Origin: Polyangiaceae bacterium
GTDB taxonomy: Bacteria > Myxococcota_A > Polyangia > Polyangiales > Polyangiaceae
Assembly: GCA_020633235.1 (NCBI GenBank)
Contig: JACKEA010000003.1
Location: forward strand, 434,001 to 498,000
DNA length: 64,000 nucleotides
Direction: 5' to 3'
The notes beneath the pieces were generated by a model. That model worked only from the letters and a program-made list of their open reading frames with translations. It was not told the origin of the DNA and made no database searches. Positions within the stretch are counted from its first letter, which is position 1. Each line of letters starts with the position of its first letter. Below, one piece after another: positions 50,662-61,300 of the stretch. Both the position numbers and the translations under genes were made by a program.

Positions 50662-51833
50662 GCGCCAAGCAGAGATCCCCCGGTGCCCGCATCGCGATCC
50701 GCGTCGCGATCGTAATGGGCTTCGTCGTGCTCTTTGCCGGGCTCGGGATCCTGTATCCCGCCCTGGCGCGAGGCCCAGAGCTGATGAACGCCGCGTGGCA
50801 TCGCCCGTGGTTCCTGCTGGGTCTCTTGCTGGTGCCCTTCGTGTTCTGGCGCGGCACCTTCGGCGAAGATCGCCGCACGCCGCGGCTGCTGCTCGGCACG
50901 GTAGCGCCCCTCACCCGCGGGCCGCAGGGTCCTCGCGTCTGGTTGCGCGACGCTCCGGGGGTGCTGCGCGCCATCGGTCTGACCCTGGCGGTGCTGGCCA
51001 TGGCCCGGCCGGTCAACACCTTGAGCCCACAGACCGCGGACGAGAAGGGCATCGACATCGTGCTGGTGCTGGACCTCTCCGGCTCCATGCAGGCGGTGAT
51101 GGACAACCTGCCGCCGGACTTGAAGAAATACACCTCCCGGCGGGATTCGCGCATTCGGCCCACTCGGCTGGATGCCGCCAAGGCGGTGATTCGTGACTTC
51201 ATCAGCCGCCGCAAGACGGATCGCATCGGCGTGGTGGTGTTCGGCAAGGAGGCCTACGTGCTGTCGCCTCCCACGCTCGACTACCACCTGCTGGACGCGC
51301 TCGTCTCCCGCATGGAGCTCAAGCTCATCGACGGAAGCGCCACCGCCATCGGAGACGCCGTGGGCGTGTCCGTCGCCCGGCTCAGGAACTCCCACGCGGC
51401 CAGCAAGGCCGTGATCCTGCTCACGGACGGCGACAACAACTCCGGCGCGATCTCTCCGGAGTACGCCGCGCACCTGGCCAACGTGGTGGGCGCGAAGCTG
51501 TTCACCATCCAGATTGGCGACGGCGACGAAGCGGAGGTGCAAGACGGGTTCGATCTGTTCGGGCAACCGCGCTACGTCACGGTGCCCTTCCCGGTGAACC
51601 CGGAGCTGCTCAAGGACCTCGCCCAGAAGACGGGCGGTGAAACCTACGTGGCCACCGACGCCAAGGCCCTGGAAGCGAGCTTCCACGACGTGCTCGACAA
51701 GCTGGAGAAGACCCGCTTCGAGGCCAACGTGGCGAGCTTCGAAGACCTGTACCGCTTCTTCCTGCTTCCCGCGGTGCTGCTCCTGGCCCTCGACGCGCTG
51801 CTTCGGGCCCTCGTGCTGCGGAGGTTCCCGTGA
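50658..51833 (+). CDS. batA: BatA-like VWA membrane protein
   Basis: A 391-residue protein with N-terminal helices (about 12-36, 48-65, 102-118), a VWA domain with intact MIDAS (D139LSGS143, Thr in DGSATAIGD, Asp in LLTDGDNNSG) and a final helix (about 366-385), the usual BatA layout. It should sit in the inner membrane with the VWA domain exposed to periplasm or cytoplasm as in Bacteroides Bat proteins. The start overlaps the previous stop (GTGA). Confidence 0.9.
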   Translation: MSAKQRSPGARIAIRVAIVMGFVVLFAGLGILYPALARGPELMNAAWHRPWFLLGLLLVPFVFWRGTFGEDRRTPRLLLGTVAPLTRGPQGPRVWLRDAPGVLRAIGLTLAVLAMARPVNTLSPQTADEKGIDIVLVLDLSGSMQAVMDNLPPDLKKYTSRRDSRIRPTRLDAAKAVIRDFISRRKTDRIGVVVFGKEAYVLSPPTLDYHLLDALVSRMELKLIDGSATAIGDAVGVSVARLRNSHAASKAVILLTDGDNNSGAISPEYAAHLANVVGAKLFTIQIGDGDEAEVQDGFDLFGQPRYVTVPFPVNPELLKDLAQKTGGETYVATDAKALEASFHDVLDKLEKTRFEANVASFEDLYRFFLLPAVLLLALDALLRALVLRRFP

Positions 51834-53881
51834 AGTTCGCCTCCCCCTGGTGGCTGCTCGGCACGGGACTCGCGCTGGTGGTCGCGGCGCTGCTCATCGT
51901 GGGCGGCGTGCTCTTGGTGCGAGACATCCGGCGTTTCGGGGACGAGCACCGCGTGGAGTCTCTGCTCACCTTCCGATCGGGTGGTCGCCGCGCCTTCAAG
52001 GGCGTGCTCCTGGTATTGGCCGTGGCCCTCGCCTTCGCCGCCATGGCCGGGCCGGAGTACGGCCGCGGCACCCGCTTGATCCCCGCCACGAATCTCGACG
52101 TGGTGATCGTGCTCGACTACTCCAAGAGCATGTACGCGAGGGACGTCGCTCCTTCGCGCATCGCTCGCGCCAAGACCGAGGTGAGCCGGCTGGTGGCGGA
52201 TCTCCCCGGGGCGCGCTTCGGGGCGGTGGCATTCGCGGGAGATCCCATCTCCTTCCCGCTCACCAGCGACGGCGCCGCCATCGCGCAGTTCTTCCGCCAA
52301 CTATCCCCCAACGACATGCCGGTGGGCGGTACCGCGATTGCGCGGGCTCTGGAGGCCGGCCGCGAGCTGTTGGATCGCGATCCACTCAGCAAGAACCACC
52401 GCCGCGTGCTGCTGCTGGTCACCGACGGCGAAGATCTCGAGGGCGACCCGGTGAGCGTGGCGCGGGCGGCGTCGAAAGACGGCACCACCATCGACGTCGT
52501 GCAGATCGGCGGACGCACCCCGGAGCCGATCCCGGAGGTGGACGAAGCCGGAGAGGTTTCGGGCTGGCGTACGGACGACGACGGCAAGCCGCTGACGACT
52601 TCATTGACGGCCGCAGGAGAGGCGCAGCTCACGAAGATCGCGCAGGAAACGCACGGAAGCATCGTGCGCAGCGAGCGCGGCTCCACCGGCATTCGCGAGA
52701 TCGCCGCCCAGCTCCGCAAGCTGATGACGGAGGAGCTGTCCGAGCGCGTGGAGACCGTCTACGCAGACGTCTACTACTACCCGCTGGGGCTCGCGATCCT
52801 GCTCTTGGTGCTGGAAACGTTCGTGTCCGAAGCGCGCCGCCGCAAGCGCGTGACGCCCACCCCGCCCCCCAAGCGGCGACCGCGACGCAAGCGCCGCGAG
52901 ACACGGGCCGCAGCCCTGGGTCTGCTTTTGGCGTTCACCCTGAGCGGCGCCGGTTGCCAGGCCGTGGACTCGCTGTTCGAGCGCAACGCGCCACCGGTGG
53001 ATCAAGCCATCGGCCTGCTCGACGGCGGCGCGGACGCCGCCGTCGGTCTACTGGAGCAGTATCTCCGAACCGGCCAGTGCTCGGCGGGAGGGAGCTACAG
53101 CACGGACAACGTCGCCTCCAAGCACAACGCCGGCTTCGATCTCGGCTTGGGGTTGTTCGCGCTGGCGGAGAAGTTCGGCCAGCGCTTCGGCGAGGAGGAA
53201 GCCGACGCCGGAGCAGCCCAAAACCCGGAGGACGACGAGCGCCGCAAGCAGGAAGTGGCCTGCGCGCTGAGCATCGTGGAGGCCATCGCCAAAGACCGGC
53301 AGATCCCCATCGATCTGCGGGCTCGCGCCTTGTACCTCGCGGGTAACCTCGAGTTCTTGAGCCGCGACTACCAGGCCGCGGTGGACTTCTACGATCGCGC
53401 CCTGAAGCTGATCCCCGGCCTACCCGACGACGCCGGGGACGGCATCGGCCGCGATGCAGCCTGGAACCGCGCCATCGCCCTCCGCCGTATCGAGGACGAA
53501 GAGAAGAAGAAGGACGCAGGTCAGGACAGCTCCCCCGACGCCCAGCCGGATGCGCAACCGGACGCGGGCGACGGCGGCGACGGCGGCAAGGGCGACGGCG
53601 GCGGCAAGGACTCGGGCAGCGACGGCGGCGACGACAGCGGACAGAATCAAGACCAGAGCCCCGACGCCGGCGGCAAGGATTCCGGAAGCGGACAAGACGC
53701 TTCTCCCAACGATCAGGGGGACGCGGGCACCCCACCGCCGCCCGAGCCCCAACGCCAGCCCTCGGTGAACCAAGACGAGCGCATGCTCGACATGCTCGAG
53801 CGGGCGCCCACGCTGCAGCAGGAGGCCGCGAAGAACCAAGCGCTTCAGCGCCGAGCGCTACGCGGCATGGAGGACAAGTGA
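51830..53881 (+). CDS. batB: BatB-BatC fusion: VWA domain, second signal-like helix, TPR-type domain
   Basis: A 683-residue protein. Residues 1-335 are BatB: two N-terminal helices, VWA domain with DYSKS at 96-100 and VTDGEDLEG, and a last helix (314-332). After a basic Pro-rich linker comes a second hydrophobic stretch with a lipobox-like end (ALGLLLAFTLSGAGC, Cys376) as in a free lipoprotein, then a TPR-like part (about 395-560), an acidic Gly/Asp/Ser linker and a Gln-rich tail (APTLQQEAAKNQALQRRALR) typical of BatC. The frame is open throughout. A GTG codon at residue 341 could start a separate BatC. Confidence 0.87.
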   Translation: MKFASPWWLLGTGLALVVAALLIVGGVLLVRDIRRFGDEHRVESLLTFRSGGRRAFKGVLLVLAVALAFAAMAGPEYGRGTRLIPATNLDVVIVLDYSKSMYARDVAPSRIARAKTEVSRLVADLPGARFGAVAFAGDPISFPLTSDGAAIAQFFRQLSPNDMPVGGTAIARALEAGRELLDRDPLSKNHRRVLLLVTDGEDLEGDPVSVARAASKDGTTIDVVQIGGRTPEPIPEVDEAGEVSGWRTDDDGKPLTTSLTAAGEAQLTKIAQETHGSIVRSERGSTGIREIAAQLRKLMTEELSERVETVYADVYYYPLGLAILLLVLETFVSEARRRKRVTPTPPPKRRPRRKRRETRAAALGLLLAFTLSGAGCQAVDSLFERNAPPVDQAIGLLDGGADAAVGLLEQYLRTGQCSAGGSYSTDNVASKHNAGFDLGLGLFALAEKFGQRFGEEEADAGAAQNPEDDERRKQEVACALSIVEAIAKDRQIPIDLRARALYLAGNLEFLSRDYQAAVDFYDRALKLIPGLPDDAGDGIGRDAAWNRAIALRRIEDEEKKKDAGQDSSPDAQPDAQPDAGDGGDGGKGDGGGKDSGSDGGDDSGQNQDQSPDAGGKDSGSGQDASPNDQGDAGTPPPPEPQRQPSVNQDERMLDMLERAPTLQQEAAKNQALQRRALRGMEDK

Positions 53882-55767
53882 GCCGCGTGCGGGTCTTCCT
53901 GACGTGCCTCGTGGCGCTGCTCGCCTGGGCCCTGCCCGCGGCAGCGGCCGGTGGCGTGTCGCTGAAGTCCCAGCTCAGCACCTCGCGACCGGAGGCCGGC
54001 GAGACCTTCACCTTCCAGCTCACGGCGCTGGTGGAGGCGGGCAACCCCATGCCCTCGGCGCCGCGCTTGGTGACTCCGCCGGGGATCACCGTCCACGGGC
54101 CATCGATCTCCACGCAGTCCCAAGTGAGCATCACCGGCGGCGGCGTGCGCCATCGCATGGGTATCACTGCGACCTGGACCTTGACGGCGCCCCGCACGGG
54201 GCGCTTTCGCATCGGTCCGCCGAGCGTGCAGCACGAAGGCCACCGGGTGAATGGTCAAGCCACCGTCGTGGAGGTGGTGCCCGCGGGCAGCGCAGGCTCT
54301 CGCCGTAGTCCGTTCAATCCCTTCGATCCCTTCGGCATGCCGGGGTTTCCGCAGATCCCCGGATTCGGCGGCGACGACGACCAAGGCGACGACGACTCGG
54401 ATCGCTTCGACTTGCTGCCCCCATACCCCGACGAGCTCAAGATGAGCCGTGCGCCGGACGCCACCGCATTCCTGCGAGCAGTGGTGCACCCGACCCACGC
54501 CGTCGTCGGGCAGCAGGTCACGCTCACGATCTACGCCTACGGCCAACGCGGCGTGTTTCGCGAGACCAACACCTCGGAGCCGAGCCGCGAGGCGTTTCTG
54601 GCGCACACCTTGCTCGAGAACTCCTACGCCGAACGCATGTACCAGCTGCCCATCGACGGTCAGCTCTGGTACGCGAAGAAGGTCCGCGAGCTGGCGCTGT
54701 TTCCCATTCGCTCCGGCAAGCTGAGCATCGGTGCCATGCGCATGGGCTTCGACGGCCGCGGCTATCCGTCGCAAGGCTCCAACAAAGGGCTCGTCCGCTA
54801 CAGCAATCCGCTGGAGATCACCGTCGCGGAGCCCCCGGTCGCGGGGCGTCCTCCGGGCTACAAGGTGGGGGACGTCGGGCGTTTCACGCTGACCGCGAAC
54901 GTAGAGCCACGCGAGATCGTCGCGGGGGAGGCCGTCAGCGTGGTCGCCAAGCTGGAGGGCACGGGCAATTTGCCCTTCACCCTCAAGACTCCTCAGCGCC
55001 AGGCGGTGGAATGGCTCGACCCGACGACGGTGGACGACATCGACGCGCGGGGAACGACCATCGGCGGCTGGCGCAAGTTCACCTACGTGGTGCGCATCGA
55101 GGAGCCCGGCGAGGTAGAGCTGGGCGAGATCAGTCTGCCGTACTGGGATCCGGACCGAGACGCCTACGAAGTGGCACGCGCCGATCTCGGCAGCGTGAAG
55201 GTGAAGCCGAACCCCGGCGGCTACACGCCGCCCGAGCCGAAAGAGTCGGATGCCCTCGAGGGGATCGCGAAGGCGCGGACCGCGCTCGGTTCCGCGGCGG
55301 ACCGACATCAACCGATCACGGATCATCCCTGGTTCTGGGGATTGCTCTTGCTCGGCCCCCTGGGGGTGGTGTTGGTCAGCGCCACGGCGCACGCCACTGG
55401 GCGCGCCCGGGAGAAGCTCGGAGAGCGCCGGGAGTCGAAGACCCGAGGGGCGTCGCGGGCAATTTCCGATGCTCGAGCCGCTCACAAGGCCGGGGATCGG
55501 GCCAAGGCGGCAACGGCGTCGGAGCGCGCAGTGCTGACGGCGATCGAAGCAGCCGTGGGGCTCAAGGCCCGCGGCGTGTTGCGCGAAGAGCTGCCGAGCA
55601 CGCTGGCGGAGCACGGCGTTCCGAAAGACCTCGCCGAGGACGTGGTGGCGCTGTTGGACGACGCGGACGCCGTGCGCTTCACGGGAGCGGACGACGACGG
55701 CGCCGACTTCCCGGGCCGCGCCGAGGGGCTGATCGCGCGACTCGCCAAGGTGAAGAGCTCGAAGTGA
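53878..55767 (+). CDS. batD: BatD-like protein
   Basis: A 629-residue protein with signal peptide (LVALLAWALPAAAA), several beta-sandwich domains (VSLKSQLSTSRPEAGETFTF, AVVHPTHAVVGQQVTLTIYA, FTLTANVEPREIVAGEAVSV), a membrane helix (about 482-502) and a cytoplasmic helical tail. This is the layout of BatD (oxygen-tolerance) proteins. A copy of the dispersed motif is coded at 55288-55308, just before the membrane helix. The start overlaps the previous stop (GTGA). Confidence 0.9.
   Translation: MSRVRVFLTCLVALLAWALPAAAAGGVSLKSQLSTSRPEAGETFTFQLTALVEAGNPMPSAPRLVTPPGITVHGPSISTQSQVSITGGGVRHRMGITATWTLTAPRTGRFRIGPPSVQHEGHRVNGQATVVEVVPAGSAGSRRSPFNPFDPFGMPGFPQIPGFGGDDDQGDDDSDRFDLLPPYPDELKMSRAPDATAFLRAVVHPTHAVVGQQVTLTIYAYGQRGVFRETNTSEPSREAFLAHTLLENSYAERMYQLPIDGQLWYAKKVRELALFPIRSGKLSIGAMRMGFDGRGYPSQGSNKGLVRYSNPLEITVAEPPVAGRPPGYKVGDVGRFTLTANVEPREIVAGEAVSVVAKLEGTGNLPFTLKTPQRQAVEWLDPTTVDDIDARGTTIGGWRKFTYVVRIEEPGEVELGEISLPYWDPDRDAYEVARADLGSVKVKPNPGGYTPPEPKESDALEGIAKARTALGSAADRHQPITDHPWFWGLLLLGPLGVVLVSATAHATGRAREKLGERRESKTRGASRAISDARAAHKAGDRAKAATASERAVLTAIEAAVGLKARGVLREELPSTLAEHGVPKDLAEDVVALLDDADAVRFTGADDDGADFPGRAEGLIARLAKVKSSK
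55288..55308 (-). repeat. Dispersed motif inside batD
   Basis: On the minus strand GATGTCGGTCCGCCGCGGAA followed by CC. It shares 20 bases with the other coding copy at 15304-15321 and its flank, but is read there in a different frame and product (GSAADRH here). Confidence 0.6.
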
Positions 55768-56588
55768 GCCAACAGCGAAAAACCGCGATCTTTTGCGGGG
55801 CAGCGCTGCTGCTCCTCGCCGCCGCCGCCGCCGCAAAGGACGACGACCAGGCGCTGTTCCGCCAAGGCGTGGAGGCGCTCTCCCGCGGCGCCTACGACGA
55901 CGCCGTGGATCACTTCGAGCTGCTCGCCGATCGCGGCTTCGTGCACCCGGACGCCAGCTTCGACCGCGGCGCCGCCTACGTCGAGCGGGCACGCTCGTCC
56001 TCCGCCGAGCCCGGAGACCTCGGCCGCGCCGCCGCCGCCTTCGCCGAGACCGTGGAGCTCAGACCGTCCGATAGCGAAGCAGAGCATGCCCTCGAAGCCG
56101 TGCGGGACGAGATCGCGCGACGGCGCGCTCGGCAAGGCTCCGATCCCATCGCCGCGCGGCCATCGCTCGGTCGCGCCATCGTCGCCTTGTTGCCGGAAGA
56201 CGCGTGGGCCTGGGGCGCCGCCTTCGGTTCCATCCTGGCCACGGTCGGCCTCGCCCTGAGGCAGCTCTCGCGGGCACGGCGCCCGCGGCTCACCGGCACC
56301 ACCACCGCGGCCATCGGCAGCGCCGTGCTGCTCTTGTGCGGCGGGCTCGCCTTCGCCGCTCGCCACCATCGCCTGAGCAGTCATCCCGCCGTCGTGGTCG
56401 CGCCCTCCGCGCGCCTGTTGGACGAGACCGGCAAACCCCTGGCGAAATCCGAGGTGGAGCACGACGAAATCCCCGAGGGAGCCAGCATCTGGGTGTTGGA
56501 CCGCCGCGGAACCCTCGCGAAGGTGGAGTGGGGCACGGACACAGGCTGGATCTCCGCCGGCCAACTGCGGCAGCTGGCGACGCCCTGA
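55764..56588 (+). CDS. batE: BatE-like TPR protein with SH3-like end
   Basis: A 274-residue protein: signal-like helix, two TPR-like repeats (ALFRQGVEALSRGAYDDAVD, RAAAAFAETVELRPSDSEAE), two membrane helices (about 150-170 and 180-200), and a C-terminal SH3b-like domain (ASIWVLDRRGTLAKVEWG). This matches BatE. GTG start fixed by the overlap with batD. Last gene of the operon, followed by a small hairpin. Confidence 0.85.
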   Translation: MSQQRKTAIFCGAALLLLAAAAAAKDDDQALFRQGVEALSRGAYDDAVDHFELLADRGFVHPDASFDRGAAYVERARSSSAEPGDLGRAAAAFAETVELRPSDSEAEHALEAVRDEIARRRARQGSDPIAARPSLGRAIVALLPEDAWAWGAAFGSILATVGLALRQLSRARRPRLTGTTTAAIGSAVLLLCGGLAFAARHHRLSSHPAVVVAPSARLLDETGKPLAKSEVEHDEIPEGASIWVLDRRGTLAKVEWGTDTGWISAGQLRQLATP

Positions 56589-56591
56589 GCG

Positions 56592-56610
56592 GAGCCCTGT
56601 TCCTGGGCTC
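56592..56610. terminator. GAGCCC hairpin after the bat operon
   Basis: GAGCCC (56592-56597) and GGGCTC (56605-56610) with a 7-base loop, three bases after the batE stop. No T-tract follows, so termination is only suggested. Confidence 0.35.
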
Positions 56611-56632
56611 GAAAATTCGATACCAGGGGAAG

Positions 56633-57544
56633 ATGCGCAAGGATTTCACCGCGTTCGTCGCCGTCGTTGCCTGCACCGGAGCGCTTCTCGCCTGCAAGAA
56701 GGGCTCGACCGGCGAGGCCACGCCCGCCGCGTCGGCGGAGGCGCAGAAGACCCCGGGCGTGCTGTTCAGCAAGAAGGTGCCCGGCGTCGGGGCCAAGCGG
56801 ACGGAAGACGCGAAGAACGAGATCGAAGTTCAGATCGAAGCCAAGCGCGCCGGCCGCGTGATCCACAGCGGCGCGTTCAAGAAGAACGAGCGTGAGAAGA
56901 AGCGCGTGGAAGTGCTCGCGGCCAACGACACGGCGGTGACCAAGGTGAAGGTCACCTATCTGGAGAAGTTCGACGCCGAAGCAGAGGGCAAGGCAGCGCT
57001 GAAGCGGAAGCCCAGCCCCGTGAGCGGCAAGAGCTACACCGTGGAAGCGGTGAACGGATCGGTGGAAGTCCACTCCGACAGCGGGGGCAGCGTGCCGAGC
57101 AAGGAGAAGAAGATCGTCGCCGACGACTTCAAGGATCTGGGCAAGCCCGACAAGTTCACCTCGTTCATCCCGAGCCGGCCGCTGCTGGACGGCGAGAAGC
57201 TGCTGGTGACGGCGGACATCGTGAGGGAGATGTTCGGTTCCAAGGACGGCGACGAGATGTCCGTCGACAGCGCGACTTTCACCTTTCGCGGCACCCGTAC
57301 GGAAGGGCCGTTGACCTACGGTACCTTCGACGTGTCCTTCAAGCTGACGGCCTCGCCGAAGGATCAGGACTTAGGGATGGTGATGGATCTGGAGGGCAAG
57401 GTCACGGTGGACACGGCCACCTCATGGCCCATCGAGATGAACTTGAAGGGCCCCCTCACCATGAAGGGCAAGAGCGACAAGGCCGGGGTCGAGCTGGACG
57501 GCAAGGGCAGCATGACCGCCGGGATGACGGCACAGTACGAGTAG
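56633..57544 (+). CDS. Lipoprotein, unknown function
   Basis: A 303-residue lipoprotein with signal peptide ending at Cys21 (TGALLACKK). The mature part is rich in Lys and beta strands (NEIEVQIEAKRAGRVIHSG, VVAD-like DDFKDLGKPDKFTSFIPS), ending with a clear repeat of strands (TYGTFDVSFKLTASP, VMDLEGKVTVDTATSWPIEM). No family recognised. ATG 56633 follows AGGGGAAG. Confidence 0.75.
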   Translation: MRKDFTAFVAVVACTGALLACKKGSTGEATPAASAEAQKTPGVLFSKKVPGVGAKRTEDAKNEIEVQIEAKRAGRVIHSGAFKKNEREKKRVEVLAANDTAVTKVKVTYLEKFDAEAEGKAALKRKPSPVSGKSYTVEAVNGSVEVHSDSGGSVPSKEKKIVADDFKDLGKPDKFTSFIPSRPLLDGEKLLVTADIVREMFGSKDGDEMSVDSATFTFRGTRTEGPLTYGTFDVSFKLTASPKDQDLGMVMDLEGKVTVDTATSWPIEMNLKGPLTMKGKSDKAGVELDGKGSMTAGMTAQYE

Positions 57545-57742
57545 CCGCAGTTTCTTCGCTGTCCGGTCCCTTCATGGAAGGTGAGTGCAGTGACTGCGCG
57601 CCGCGAGCTGCAAATCGCGGGGCCGGGTGACGGTTGGCAGGTTCGACGCGGTGCGTCTGGCATTTCGGGACAGACCTGGTTGCATAATCCGCGGCAAAAC
57701 GAGTGACGCGCCACGGAGCGCGAAACACGAAGGGAGCGCGTC

Positions 57743-58354
57743 ATGACGACAGTCGACGCATTCATGCAGCAGGTCGAAGCCAAGAACCCTGGCGAAACCG
57801 AATTCCTCCAAGCGGTGCGCGAAGTCACCGAATCCGTGATGCCGGTGGTGGAGCGAAACCCCGCCTACCGGAACGCTCGCATCTTGGAGCGCATGACGGA
57901 GCCGGAACGCGTGATCATGTTCCGCGTTCCGTGGGTGGACGATCAGGGGCAGGTGCAAATCAACCGCGGCTTCCGCATCGAGATGAGCAGCGACGCCGAC
58001 GACGCCAAGACGCTCGTGAAGAACGGCTGTTTGTGCATTTCCGAGGGCGCCAACATGCCGACCACGCCGGAAGGCACGGACGTGTTCCGTGAGGCTCGTG
58101 TCCTGTACGGTCCGGGCAAGGCCGCCAACGCGGGCGGCGTGGCCACCTCCGGCCTCGAGATGGCCCAGAACGCGTCCCACATGCGATGGACCCGCGAGGA
58201 GGTGGACAACCGGCTGCACATCATCATGCGGTCCATTCACGAGGATTGCGTAAAGTACGGCAAGCAAGGCGACTTCATCGATTACGTGGTCGGCGCGAAC
58301 GTGGCCGGCTTCGTGAAGGTGGCGGACGCCATGCTCGACCAGGGGATCGTCTGA
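57743..58354 (+). CDS. gdhA: Internally deleted glutamate dehydrogenase
   Basis: A 203-residue protein. Residues 1-83 match the N-terminus of NADP-type hexameric glutamate dehydrogenase (FLQAVREVTESVMPVVE, EPERVIMFRVPWVDDQGQVQ), and residues 84-203 match its C-terminus (EGANMPTTPEG, GPGKAANAGGVATSGLEMAQ, ANVAGFVKVADAMLDQG). About 240-245 residues between them are absent, including the catalytic lysines and the nucleotide-binding domain. The frame is intact, the ribosome binding site is good (AAGGGAG) and the ends are well conserved, so it may have a new role. The next gene starts four bases later. Confidence 0.85.
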   Translation: MTTVDAFMQQVEAKNPGETEFLQAVREVTESVMPVVERNPAYRNARILERMTEPERVIMFRVPWVDDQGQVQINRGFRIEMSSDADDAKTLVKNGCLCISEGANMPTTPEGTDVFREARVLYGPGKAANAGGVATSGLEMAQNASHMRWTREEVDNRLHIIMRSIHEDCVKYGKQGDFIDYVVGANVAGFVKVADAMLDQGIV

Positions 58355-58358
58355 CAGC

Positions 58359-61300
58359 ATGACCGACAAGCCGTCGAGGCCGGCACTACCTCGCATCCGC
58401 ACGCATTGGCGGGACCTTTTCCATTCGCTGATGCCTCACCGCGTGCGCGAGGTGCTGCTGGTCTCGTCGGCTTACGACGCCTTCCTGCTGGAGGAAGACG
58501 GCCCCCTCACCCGCCGGCTTTTTGCCAGCTTTTCCGAGCTGGAGCTGTCCTGGGCACCGCGCATCACCCACGCTTCCACGGCGGAGCAGGCGCTTTCCCT
58601 GCTGGAGCGGCGGCCGTTCCAGATGGTCATCATCGCCAGCTCGCTGGTGAAGACCGACGCGGCGGAGCTCGGCCGCTCCATCCGGGAACGCCATGAAGAG
58701 CTGCCTCTGGTGCTGCTCGCCTTCGACGAAGAACAGCTCACCGCGTTCCCTGGCAACACTCCGCCGAGCTGCTTCGACGAAGTGTTCCTGTGGAACGGGG
58801 ACGCCGCCATCCTGATCGGTATCGTGAAGCTGGTAGAGGACCGGTTGAACGTCGAGCACGACGTGGAAACCGGTGACGTCCAGGTCATCATGGTGGTCGA
58901 AGACAGCGTCCGCACCTACTCCAACTTCCTCACGCTGCTGTACCCGGAGCTCCTGCGGCAATCTCGCTCGCTGGTCGCCGAAGGCGTGAACGAATGGCAC
59001 CGTCTGCTGCGCATCCACGCCAGGCCGAAGATCCGTCTGGCAACCAGCTTCGACGAAGCGATGGCCATCTGCGATCGCTGGCACGACAACCTCATGGGCG
59101 TGATCAGCGACGTCTCCTTTCCACGAGCCGGCCGCGTAGAGCACGCTGCCGGCATCGAGCTCACCAAGCTCTTGCGCAGCCGCGAGGATCCACCACCGGT
59201 GCTGCTGCAATCGTCGGATGCGTCCATCGCCGAGCAGGCGTCCATCCTCGGCGTCTGGTTTGCTGACAAGAACGCGCCGGATTTCATGCATACGGTGCGG
59301 CGCTTCTTGCAGGAGCAGCTGGGTTTCGGGGATTTCACCTTCCTGGCACCGGACGGTACGCCCTTGGCCAAGGCCAAGAGCGTGCAGGAGATGGTGGAAG
59401 CGCTCGAGCACGTCCCGCTGGACGCGATCCTGGACCACGCTCAGAAGCACGACTTCTCTCGTTGGCTCAAGGCGCGCTCCATGTTTCAGATCGCGCGCCA
59501 CACCCGGGGGGTGAGCATCACGGACTTCCGCACGCCCGAGCGCATCCGCTCCTACCTGCAGGACGTGCTGAGAGAAGCCTCGGACCACGACCAGGCCGGC
59601 GTGGTGACGGACCTGGAGGCCGGGACGCGCATCGCCAGCAATCGTTTCATCCGGCTGGGCTCCGGGTCCATCGGCGGCAAGGCGCGCAGCATCGGCTTCG
59701 TCAGCGCTCTGCTCGTGAATCGACAGCTGCTCCATCACTTTCCCAATCTGGAAATCCGCATCCCGAAGACCGTCGCCATCGGTGTCAGCGAGTTCGATCG
59801 CTTCATGGCGCGCGTGGACCTGAAGTCTTTGGAGGGGCTCGACGATCCCGCCGTTCGCCGACAGCTGATGAAAGTGCCGCTCTCCGAAGAGCTCGTGTCC
59901 GAGCTCCGCGAAGCCTGCAGCACCCTGACCGGGCCGTTGGCCGTGCGTTCCTCGAGCCTGCGGGAGGACGCACGCTTTCAACCCTTCGCCGGCGTGTACG
60001 CGACCTACATGCTGCCCAACAACCACCCCGACCCCGACGTGCGGCTGGCAGAAGTGTGCCGCGCCATCCGCGCGGTGTACGCCTCCATGTTCGCGCGCGA
60101 GGCCCGGACCTACACCGCGGGCCATCCCCACAGCGCCGAAGAAGAAAAGATGGCGGTCGTGGTGCAGCAGCTCGTGGGCCAGCAGTTCGGGGATCGCTTC
60201 TACCCACACGTTTCCGGTGTCGCGCAATCCTTCAACTACTATCCCATCGGCCCGCAGCGCTCGGACGAAGGCTTGTGCGTGATCGCCCTCGGACTCGGGC
60301 AGATGGTCGTGGGCGGCGGCCTCGGGCTCCGCTTCAGCCCGGCCCACCCCGGCGTGCTGCCGCAGTTCTCGCGTCCAGAACAGGTGCTGCGCACGACCCA
60401 GCGCAAGTTCTATGCGCTCGACTTGAGCTCACCCCTGGTCGACCTCACCGCGGACCCGTCGGGCCTCTTGCGACTGTACGATCTCGAAGCTGCCGAGAAG
60501 GATGGCACCCTCGCCCTCGCCGGCAGTGTGTACTGTGCCGAGGACGACGCCATTCGCGAAAACCTCACTTTGGCGGGACCGCGATTGATCACGTTCAACA
60601 ACGTGCTGCGCTGGCGTGCGATCCCCTTGGCGGAGGCCATCGTGGAGCTGCTTGCCGCCGTGGGGCAGGCCATGGGCTCGGAGGTGGAGATCGAGTTCGC
60701 GGTGGATATGGGCGACTTCGGCCGACAGGCGCCGGAGGGCCGAACGCCGAAGGTGCCACGCCTGTACGTGCTGCAAGCACGGCCCATGGCTGGGCTCGAC
60801 AACGGCCGCCTCGAGGTCGACTTCGATCGCTACGATCCGAACGAAATCATCGTGCGTACCGAGCAAGCCTTGGGCAACGGCCGCATCGACGACATCCGCG
60901 ACATCGTCTACGTCAAGCGCACTGACTTGAGTAGCGTGGAAACTCGACGCGCGGCTCAGGATCTGCGTGAGATGGATCACTACCTGGGAAGCCACAATCG
61001 ACGCTACTTGTTGATCGGCCCCGGCCGTTTTGGCTCGTCCGATCCGTCGCTCGGCATCCCGGTGGACTGGCTACACATCGCCCACTCCCGCGTGATCGTC
61101 GAGGTTCCGCTCCGGGGGGAGCTGCTCGACTCGAGCCAGGGGACCCACTTCTTCCACAACGTGACGTCAGCACGGCTCGGTTACCTCACCGCCACTCCGC
61201 AAGCGAACGCGCGAGTCGATCGGGACTTTCTCGATCGCCTGCCCGTGGTTCGTGAAACGGAGCTGGTGCGCCACGTCGAGCTCGAGCACCCACTCCGGGT

